Origin: Aequorivita sp.
GTDB taxonomy: Bacteria > Bacteroidota > Bacteroidia > Flavobacteriales > Flavobacteriaceae
Reading direction: 5' to 3'
NCBI GenBank assembly: GCA_002733915.1
Contig: NVXN01000001.1
Coordinates: forward strand, 558,439 to 568,368
DNA: 9,930 nucleotides
The notes below the pieces were generated by a model. That model did not search any database and was not told the origin of the DNA. It saw nothing but the letters and a program-made list of their open reading frames with translations. The stretch's first letter is position 1, and each line of letters begins with the position of its first letter. Below, piece after piece: positions 4,519-9,930 of the stretch. The position numbers were made by a program, and so were the translations under genes.

Positions 4519-6540
4519 ATGAACAATCCACTTTTACAAGATTATAATACAGCCCCATTTTCCAAAATAGAAAACAAGCACTTTCTCCCCGCTATCAGTA
4601 AATTGATTGAGGAAACAAAAGCTGAGATTGATGCCATCACCTCCAATACTGAAGTGCCTACTTTTAAAAATACTGTGGAGGCATTGGAAAATACAGGTGA
4701 AAAGCTCGATAGAGCAACAAGCATTTTCTTCAACCTCAACAGCGCCGAAACCAATGACGAAATTCAAAAAATAGCGCAGGAAGTTTCGCCTATGCTTACT
4801 GAGTTCAGTAACGATATGCTACTAAATGAAGCTTTGTTTGAAAGAATAAAAACGGTTTACAATCAAAAGGATGCTTTAGACCTTTCCGAAGAACAGCAAA
4901 TGCTGCTTGACAAAAAGTACAAAGCCTTTTCAAGAAACGGAGCAAATCTTTCCGAGGATAAAAAAACGAAACTTCGAAAAATTGATGCCGACCTATCAAA
5001 ATTGAGTCTCACTTTTGGTGAAAATGTTTTAGCGGAAACCAACAAGTTCGAACTTCACATTACCGAAGAAAAAGATTTAAGCGGATTGCCCGAAGGCGTA
5101 ATAGAAGCCGCCGCCCAAACCGCCGAAGAAAAAGGAAAAGAAGGCTGGGTTTTCACTTTGGACTACCCAAGCTATGTGCCATTTATGACCTATGCTGACA
5201 ACCGATCGCTTCGCAAAAAGATGGCAATTGCTTTTGGCGCCAAAGGTTTTCACAATGACGCATTGGATAATCAGCAAAATGTTTTGCAGATTGCAACGCT
5301 TCGCCATAAACGGGCCAATTTGCTGGGCTATAAAAGCCACGCACACTTTGTTTTGGAGGAACGTATGGCAGAAACTCCTGAAAAAGTAAAGTCATTTTTA
5401 AATGAATTGCTTGAAAAAGCAAAACCCGCCGCCCAAAAAGAATTTGATGAATTGACCGAATTCGCAAAAGAACTTGATAGTATCGACCATTTGGAGAAAT
5501 GGGATGGCGCTTACTATTCCGAAAAATTAAAACAAAAACTTTTCAATCTGGACGACGAAAAACTGAAGCCCTATTTTGAACTGAAAAGCGTTATAAATGG
5601 TGTTTTTACTGTGGCTGAAAAGTTATATGGACTTCATTTTGAAGAAGTGCAAAACATAGACAAATACCACATTGACGTAAAAACATACGAAGTAAAAGAT
5701 GACGAAGGCGAATTGGTTGCCATCTTTTACGCAGACTTCCACCCGCGTGCCGGAAAGCGAAATGGCGCCTGGATGACTTCCTATAAACCACAACAAATTA
5801 AGGATGATAAAAATGACCGTCCGCATATTTCCATCGTTTGCAATTTTACGAAACCCACCGCTAGCAAACCCTCTTTGTTAACTTTTAATGAAGTGACAAC
5901 TTTATTCCACGAGTTTGGTCATGCGCTTCACGGAATGCTTGCAAACACCCACTACTCCAGCCTTTCAGGAACGAGCGTGTATTGGGATTTTGTGGAATTG
6001 CCCAGTCAGATTTTAGAGAATTGGTGTTATGAAAAAGAAACCTTGGAACTTTTTGCCACGCATTACAAAACAGGTGAAGTAATCCCCATGGAATACGTTG
6101 AAAAAATAAAGGATTCTGCAACCTTTTTGGAAGGAATGGCAACGCTGCGCCAGTTAAGTTTTGGAATGCTCGATATGGCTTGGCACGGGAGTGACCCTTC
6201 AGGAATCACGGATGTAAAAGCTTTTGAGATTACAGCTTTTGACGATACCCAACTTTATCCCGACGTAAAAGAAAATTGCATGAGTACTTCCTTTTCACAT
6301 ATTTTTCAAGGGGGGTATTCAGCAGGCTATTACAGTTACAAATGGGCTGAGGTGCTAGATGCGGATGCTTTCGCCTTGTTTAAGCAGGAAGGTATTTTCA
6401 ATAAAAAAGTGGCTGACAGGTTTAAAGGGTTTGTGCTATCGCAAGGAGGAACGATGGACCCGATGGAGCTATACATAAAATTCCGAGGGCAAAAGCCAGA
6501 CCCAGAAGCACTGTTGAAACGTGCGGGGTTACTACAATAA
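4519..6540 (+). CDS. dcp: Peptidyl-dipeptidase Dcp (zinc metallopeptidase, family M3)
   Basis: Dcp removes dipeptides from the C-terminus of oligopeptides in the final stages of peptide turnover. The 673-residue length matches the family (E. coli Dcp is about 680). A mostly helical N-terminal half is followed by the catalytic core. The zinc motif HEFGH spans residues 464-468, and the third ligand Glu is residue 493 in FVELPSQ, 29 residues after the first histidine as in E. coli Dcp. The HIFQGGYSAGYYSY segment (594-607) carries Tyr600 and Tyr607, equivalent to the substrate-binding tyrosines of the family. LKPYFELKSVING (near residue 350) resembles Dcp more than oligopeptidase A. There is no signal peptide, so it is probably cytoplasmic. 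It is the last gene of the purK-purE-DUF486 cluster, 7 bp after DUF486, and is followed by a strong terminator. Confidence 0.93.
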   Translation: MNNPLLQDYNTAPFSKIENKHFLPAISKLIEETKAEIDAITSNTEVPTFKNTVEALENTGEKLDRATSIFFNLNSAETNDEIQKIAQEVSPMLTEFSNDMLLNEALFERIKTVYNQKDALDLSEEQQMLLDKKYKAFSRNGANLSEDKKTKLRKIDADLSKLSLTFGENVLAETNKFELHITEEKDLSGLPEGVIEAAAQTAEEKGKEGWVFTLDYPSYVPFMTYADNRSLRKKMAIAFGAKGFHNDALDNQQNVLQIATLRHKRANLLGYKSHAHFVLEERMAETPEKVKSFLNELLEKAKPAAQKEFDELTEFAKELDSIDHLEKWDGAYYSEKLKQKLFNLDDEKLKPYFELKSVINGVFTVAEKLYGLHFEEVQNIDKYHIDVKTYEVKDDEGELVAIFYADFHPRAGKRNGAWMTSYKPQQIKDDKNDRPHISIVCNFTKPTASKPSLLTFNEVTTLFHEFGHALHGMLANTHYSSLSGTSVYWDFVELPSQILENWCYEKETLELFATHYKTGEVIPMEYVEKIKDSATFLEGMATLRQLSFGMLDMAWHGSDPSGITDVKAFEITAFDDTQLYPDVKENCMSTSFSHIFQGGYSAGYYSYKWAEVLDADAFALFKQEGIFNKKVADRFKGFVLSQGGTMDPMELYIKFRGQKPDPEALLKRAGLLQ

Positions 6541-6547
6541 AAAACAA

Positions 6548-6576
6548 GGCTTCAGAAATTAAACATTTCTGAAGCC
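6548..6576. terminator. Bidirectional rho-independent terminator between dcp and the M28 gene
   Basis: A perfect 12-bp stem (GGCTTCAGAAAT at 6548-6559 with ATTTCTGAAGCC at 6565-6576) closes a 5-nt loop. On the plus strand it is followed, four bases on, by an A/T stretch ending in TTTTT (6583-6587). On the minus strand it is followed by a T-rich tract (complement of the A-run at 6538-6547). It lies 8 bp past the dcp stop and 25 bp past the M28 stop, so it can serve both convergent transcripts. Confidence 0.9.
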
Positions 6577-6600
6577 CTAAAATTTTTGCCTACAGCACTA

Positions 6601-8055
6601 TTAATTCAATATAAATTTCTTGGTGAATGTGTGGCCGTTTTCCAAGGTGAAATGCGCAATGTAAAAACCTTGTGCAAATTGCTGAAGTGCAATACTTCCA
6701 TTCTCATCATTCATTTCTTCAGAAATTATTCTTTGTCCCGCTACGCTGTAAACAGACACATTCTTAACACTGGAAACAGTATTGTTTAAACGGTAATTCA
6801 AAGTTTTATCTTTTACAAAAACACGCATTGCATTTTCAGAAAAATCATCTACCGAAAGAGTTTGGGGCTTGGCAGCTTCAATCAAAAACTCTAGTCCCAA
6901 TTTTGCGAATTTCACGGAATGGTCAGGCTCGTTAAAAAAGGAATACACGTCTCCTGGACTGTGAATATTTGGATTGTCCTGTCCCATAGCTGCCTCAAAA
7001 GGAAAAGCGGCATCAAAACCATTATCGGCCCAGCTTGCGTGATCTGAACAACCATAACCGCATTCTGTATAACCGTAGGTGAAATTGTGGTCACTGTTTG
7101 GGTTATTACTATTGTAATGATCCATCAATTCGGTCAAATAGGTGTTCAGTGCATTGCTGTTGTACCAATCTGTAGTAATATAAATATCGCTATTGGAACC
7201 ATTGTAGCCCGTCATATCAAACTGTACATAAGCACTAACATTCACCCCTTGATTTGCATAATCCTCTGCAATTTCAGCTGAACCCACCAGACCTATTTCC
7301 TCCGCTGCATAAGCCATAACTTCAATACTTCTATTTGGCACAAAGTCTTTTTCCAATAAAACGCGTACCATTTCATTTAGTGAAGCAATTCCCGAAGCAT
7401 TATCATCTGCACCCGGCGCATTGTTCTTATCTCCAAAAGTAGTTGAATCTATATGCCCGCCGATAATCACAAATTCATCTGGCGTATTCGCCCCATCAAA
7501 CGTTAAAATTACGGAAGGCATCTGGGTATTTACATGGTTGTAGATGCGGGTATGCACATCGGTCCTTCCAGCGGCCAGAATCAAAGCGTCCCATTTTGCC
7601 TGTTGGTCCAAAACCGCTTGCTCCGCTTGTGCCTTAGTATGGTATCGGGTTCCGTACGCTTGAAGCTCTAAAATATCATCTTCAATGTTCTGACCATTCA
7701 CAAGATCTAAGCATTCGTTCACAAACGTATCTTCGGTAATGCTATAATCTATTTGTGTGCCACGATTTGCAATTTGGTTTAAGGCTTGCACGGCTTTTTC
7801 TTCGGAAGCCCTGAATATATACCCAGGACCGTGGGTACGTACATTGTCGTGTATAGCATGCGCCACTTCTTCAGAAAGCAACACTGCCGCCTGCTTATCG
7901 TTGCTTGCTAAAATTGCAATATCGTCTGGATAAAGGGTTTTAAAAGTAATTGCATCGGCAGCATCCATGGTGGCATAAAAAGCATTGCCATGTTGAGCAA
8001 AGCCAGTAAACGTACATAAAAGGAACATTAAAATTCCTGTAGTAATTTTTTTCAT
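6601..8055 (-). CDS. Secreted zinc aminopeptidase, family M28, with T9SS sorting domain
   Basis: This is a 484-residue exported peptidase that should remove N-terminal amino acids from extracellular peptides. I place the start at 8055 (MKKITTGILMFLLCTFTGFA, signal peptide about 1-20, cleavage before QHG). An open frame reaches 8139, but those 28 extra residues would bury the signal peptide. A prodomain-like region (21-180) precedes the M28 core. Its predicted metal ligands are His201 (GGHIDS), Asp217 (PGADDNASG), Glu253 (AAEE), Asp280 (VQFDMTG) and His365 (NPNIHSPGD), with Glu252 as general base. CGYGC (332-336) matches the disulfide loop of the Vibrio proteolyticus leucine aminopeptidase, and ligand spacings there agree well. 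Residues from about 405 to 484 (VFVKDKTLNYRL...VYSVAGQRI...GFYIAHF...KKFILN) are a type A T9SS C-terminal domain. It is monocistronic and convergent with dcp. Confidence 0.93.
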   Translation of the reverse strand: MKKITTGILMFLLCTFTGFAQHGNAFYATMDAADAITFKTLYPDDIAILASNDKQAAVLLSEEVAHAIHDNVRTHGPGYIFRASEEKAVQALNQIANRGTQIDYSITEDTFVNECLDLVNGQNIEDDILELQAYGTRYHTKAQAEQAVLDQQAKWDALILAAGRTDVHTRIYNHVNTQMPSVILTFDGANTPDEFVIIGGHIDSTTFGDKNNAPGADDNASGIASLNEMVRVLLEKDFVPNRSIEVMAYAAEEIGLVGSAEIAEDYANQGVNVSAYVQFDMTGYNGSNSDIYITTDWYNSNALNTYLTELMDHYNSNNPNSDHNFTYGYTECGYGCSDHASWADNGFDAAFPFEAAMGQDNPNIHSPGDVYSFFNEPDHSVKFAKLGLEFLIEAAKPQTLSVDDFSENAMRVFVKDKTLNYRLNNTVSSVKNVSVYSVAGQRIISEEMNDENGSIALQQFAQGFYIAHFTLENGHTFTKKFILN

Positions 8056-8193
8056 TGGGAAGTATATAGGATTAATTACTGTAAAAATAATACATCTACG
8101 GGACTTAGGTTTAAAATATAAAAGTTTAACTATTTTCACATAACCACCTAAAAACTAAAAGGCAGGGAATTTCGTATATGTTTGTAAAACTTC

Positions 8194-8210
8194 CCTATTT
8201 TTGAAATAGG
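8194..8210. repeat. 7-bp hairpin overlapping the sigma factor promoter
   Basis: CCTATTT (8194-8200), a TTG loop (8201-8203) and AAATAGG (8204-8210) form a perfect inverted repeat. It spans the putative -7 box TATTTTTG and the expected transcription start. It could be an operator, or chance symmetry, given its short arms. Confidence 0.55.
8196..8203 (+). promoter_or_regulatory. Possible -7 box (TATTTTTG) for the sigma factor operon
   Basis: TATTTTTG fits the Bacteroidota TAnnTTTG consensus. It would start transcription near 8208-8211, some 15-18 nt before the proposed TTG start codon at 8226. No exact TTG is present 17-23 nt upstream (the closest is TTC at 8171-8173, spacing 22), so the -33 element is weak or absent. 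A weak -33 match could also mean use of an alternative sigma factor. Confidence 0.4.
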
Positions 8211-8225
8211 CTAAAAATTATTCTT

Positions 8226-8774
8226 TTGGAAGTACTGAATCCAGACCAATGGGTTGACAAATATGCAGACTATCTTTACAATTATACCATTGTAAGGGTA
8301 AACGACCATATTGTGGCCCAAGATTTAATTTCGGAAACTTTTTTGGCGGGTCTTAAATCTAAAAAAAACTTTAAGGGCGAAGCCACCGAACGCACTTGGC
8401 TAATTTCAATTTTAAAGCGAAAAATAATTGATTATTACCGAAAGATAAATTCCAAAAAGGGAAAGGCAGAGGTACACATTTCATACCGTGATGAAGATTC
8501 TGAAGGCGATTGGCTGGAGGAGAATGCTGCAGACCCTTTTGACAGGACAGCTGAGGACCGAATGGAAAACAAGGAATTGGGACTTGCCATTTTGGAATGT
8601 TTGGAAAAACTTCCTGAAAAGCAAGCAACCATTTTTAAATTGAAAACTGTTGAAAATTTTGATACCGAAGCCATCTGTAAAGAATATAACATTACGCCGT
8701 CTAACCTGTGGGTAATAATCCATCGGGCACGAAAATCAATGGTTGAGTGTTTGGAAAAAAATTGGTTCAATTAA
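8226..8774 (+). CDS. Sigma-70 family (ECF-type) RNA polymerase sigma factor, TTG start
   Basis: This is a 182-residue sigma factor with only the two core domains. Region 2 spans about residues 11-75 and includes QDLISETFLAGLKS (32-45), the -10 recognition/melting segment FKGEATERTWLISILKRKIIDYYRK (residues 49-73). An acidic linker (89-112) follows. Region 4 spans about 122-175, with a helix-turn-helix in DTEAICKEYNITPSNLWVII and HRARKSM. The frame has no ATG near its start: upstream codons are ATT, ATT, AAA, CTA, AGG, AAT and then a TGA at 8202-8204. I therefore take TTG at 8226 as the initiator, giving MEVLNPDQWVDKYADYLYNY, which is where homologous flavobacterial proteins typically begin. 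It is followed 5 nt later by a small ZAS-like protein, its probable regulator. Target genes cannot be read from this window. Confidence 0.9.
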   Translation: MEVLNPDQWVDKYADYLYNYTIVRVNDHIVAQDLISETFLAGLKSKKNFKGEATERTWLISILKRKIIDYYRKINSKKGKAEVHISYRDEDSEGDWLEENAADPFDRTAEDRMENKELGLAILECLEKLPEKQATIFKLKTVENFDTEAICKEYNITPSNLWVIIHRARKSMVECLEKNWFN

Positions 8775-8779
8775 AAAAT

Positions 8780-9034
8780 ATGAAGTTTTTTATGAAATGT
8801 GATGATGCTACACACGTATGCGACAAAACCCAGTACAAGGAAGCTGGTCTTTTTGACAAATTGATGCTTAAGGTACATCTGCTGATGTGCACCTTATGCC
8901 GAGGCTATGCCAAACGGAACACCAAACTTACGGAAACCATAAAATCGGCAAACATTAAAACCCTTCGCCCCGAAGAAAAACAGCGGATAAAGACAAAACT
9001 TCAAAACGAAATAAAAAACGGCCACAACTCCTAA
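8780..9034 (+). CDS. Small ZAS-type (zf-HC2-like) putative anti-sigma factor
   Basis: This is an 84-residue soluble protein. I use the ATG at 8780, giving MKFFMKCDDATHVCDKTQYK. The frame extends up to 8747 into the sigma gene, but the added 11 residues are non-conserved in appearance and the shorter form leaves a clean 5-nt gap. Residues 33-40 read HLLMCTLC, that is H-x3-C-x2-C, the signature of zinc-binding anti-sigma (ZAS) proteins such as RsrA and ChrR. Cys7 or Cys14 could be the additional N-terminal ligand. The C-terminal half (residues 45-84) is basic and helical. It has no transmembrane segment, so it would act in the cytoplasm. Position directly after an ECF sigma factor supports a role in binding it, perhaps in response to metal or redox state. 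This is inferred from the motif and context only. Its stop overlaps the stop of the convergent gene. Confidence 0.75.
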   Translation: MKFFMKCDDATHVCDKTQYKEAGLFDKLMLKVHLLMCTLCRGYAKRNTKLTETIKSANIKTLRPEEKQRIKTKLQNEIKNGHNS

Positions 9035-9849
9035 AACTGTTCAAAAAGTTTAAATACCAATAACCAAACCATTGGCAGTCCCTCTACCCAAAACGAAGAA
9101 AAGTAACGACTCTGCTCTGGTTTTGAAATAACCAAAAACCATCCTAAAACTACGCAGAAAATTAAAAGACTAATAATGTAGGCCACTTCAAAGTCTTTTT
9201 TAAAAAACTCAAAACCCAAACTTACTAAAAGCACGCCCAGCCCCAATAGCTTCGCATTTCTTACCCCCACTTGTTGTGGGAGGGTTTTAAGGTTTAGCCC
9301 ATCATATGGTATATCGCGTATTTCAAAAGGGAGAATAAGTGCCACTACTATTAATATACGCTGAAAAAATGTAAGCAGTACATCGCCATCTATTTTAATA
9401 TCAGCAGCCGCAAAAGGCAAAATTACGGTTACACCCGCCCATATAAATGCCACTACAAAAATCTTTATTCCCGAAAAATTCCGAAGGTTTTTGCTTCGTA
9501 TAAAAGGAACAGCATAAAAAAAGGTGGTTAGACCAAAAGCGGCGGATATCAATAATACATCTATGGGCAAGCGAAAAGCAATGGCGGCAAGCGCCACAAA
9601 ACATACCGCAGATAAAACCTGTATAGTTTTTAAGGAATTGGTTAAACTGCGGTGGTGCAGGCCGGCAACTTTGGCGTATTTCACGAAATTATAGCCCGTT
9701 AAAGCTCCCAAAAAAACAAAGCTCCACAGTTCCCATGAAATGGTGAGACCATATTCCAAAACGGTAATTGCCAAGAGCGCCACCACCGCCAAAGCAACGT
9801 GAATGCTACTGTTTATATAAAAAGCAAAAACACGGTCGTGAAACTTCAT
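9031..9849 (-). CDS. UbiA-like polytopic membrane protein with degenerate first Asp motif
   Basis: This is a 272-residue protein, start ATG at 9849; a longer frame to 9867 would need TTG and adds six residues. About eight or nine membrane helices run through the whole length. RDIPYDGLNLKTLPQQVG (178-195) matches the second Asp-rich motif of UbiA-type prenyltransferases (DxxxD at 179 and 183, then the T-L-P segment). The segment where the first motif NDxxDxxxD would be expected reads GYNFVKYAKVAG (52-63): the Asn is kept and the aspartates are absent. UbiA enzymes transfer polyprenyl groups to quinone or other aromatic precursors, using both Asp motifs to bind magnesium-pyrophosphate. This protein may therefore be inactive or have a changed reaction. 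A TACTTTTG box lies just upstream. It is convergent with the sigma/ZAS pair. Confidence 0.75.
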   Translation of the reverse strand: MKFHDRVFAFYINSSIHVALAVVALLAITVLEYGLTISWELWSFVFLGALTGYNFVKYAKVAGLHHRSLTNSLKTIQVLSAVCFVALAAIAFRLPIDVLLISAAFGLTTFFYAVPFIRSKNLRNFSGIKIFVVAFIWAGVTVILPFAAADIKIDGDVLLTFFQRILIVVALILPFEIRDIPYDGLNLKTLPQQVGVRNAKLLGLGVLLVSLGFEFFKKDFEVAYIISLLIFCVVLGWFLVISKPEQSRYFSSFWVEGLPMVWLLVFKLFEQF

Positions 9850-9854
9850 ACTAC

Positions 9855-9862
9855 CAAAAGTA
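9855..9862 (-). promoter_or_regulatory. Possible -7 box (TACTTTTG) for the UbiA-like gene
   Basis: On the minus strand TACTTTTG (9862-9855) fits TAnnTTTG, but it ends only 5 nt before the ATG at 9849. If used, it would give a leaderless or nearly leaderless mRNA. No TTG is seen 17-23 nt upstream, so support is weak. Confidence 0.3.
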
Positions 9863-9930
9863 ACCAAAGTGTTTATAACCTTGTTATTTAGTTGAAAAAT
9901 AATAGGGATCGAACCCTTAAAAAGGAGCTA

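Noticed and set aside
4534..6142. Several minus-strand frames of 60-94 residues opposite dcp
   Set aside because: They are antisense to a strongly conserved enzyme, lack motifs, and overlap one another in different frames, as expected for shadows.
8056..8139. N-terminal extension of the M28 protein by 28 residues
   Set aside because: It would place basic and polar residues ahead of a clear Sec signal peptide (MKKITTGILMF...). The internal ATG at 8055 is the natural start.
8747..8779. Extended start of the ZAS-like protein inside the sigma gene
   Set aside because: The 11 extra residues are translated from the out-of-frame end of the sigma gene. The ATG at 8780 gives usual operon spacing and a family-like N-terminus.
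9401..9604. 67-residue cysteine-rich minus-strand frame
   Set aside because: It is a shifted-frame shadow within the UbiA-like gene. The cysteines come from out-of-frame reading, with no start context.

Overview
The window looks like a chromosomal segment from a member of the Bacteroidota, most likely the family Flavobacteriaceae. Four things point there: promoter-like boxes of the TAnnTTTG type, A-rich leaders without Shine-Dalgarno sequences, secreted proteins carrying the GxGTTxP...SALQIDS...PRMT signature or a type IX secretion tail, and PurK, PurE and Dcp sequences of flavobacterial character. No phage, transposase, CRISPR array or resistance module was seen.

Layout. (1) 1-446, minus: the N-terminal 148 residues of a DUF4256-family protein that runs off the left edge. 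(2) 507-590: two period-7 tandem arrays between that gene and the next. (3) 591-2042, minus: two tandem paralogous secreted proteins with a predicted C-terminal beta-sandwich, behind a promoter that overlaps a perfect 24-bp palindrome. (4) 2043-2386: divergent intergenic region; its right part is a promoter plus a leader made largely of two more period-7 arrays that run up to the purK start. (5) 2387-6540, plus: a probable operon purK, purE, DUF486 membrane protein, dcp. The purK-purE gap holds an inverted pair of REP-like sequences. (6) 6548-6576: a strong bidirectional terminator. (7) 6601-8055, minus: a secreted M28 zinc aminopeptidase with a T9SS C-terminal domain. (8) 8226-9034, plus: an ECF-type sigma factor with a TTG start, followed 5 nt later by a small protein with a H-x3-C-x2-C zinc-binding anti-sigma motif. 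(9) 9031-9849, minus: a UbiA-like polytopic membrane protein that keeps the second Asp motif but lacks the first. Its stop codon overlaps the stop of the small protein.

How the genes relate. PurK and PurE catalyse consecutive steps of purine synthesis, making N5-CAIR from AIR and then CAIR. DUF486 and Dcp are probably co-transcribed passengers. Dcp (cytoplasmic peptide turnover) and the M28 enzyme (exported peptide degradation) are convergent and share only a terminator. The sigma factor and the ZAS-type protein form a plausible regulator pair whose target is not visible here. Most of the window is ordinary housekeeping and surface-protein sequence. The least explained parts are the four heptamer arrays at gene boundaries, the promoter palindrome, the sigma/ZAS pair and the degenerate UbiA protein. 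I see no convincing evidence of a wholly new multi-gene system.
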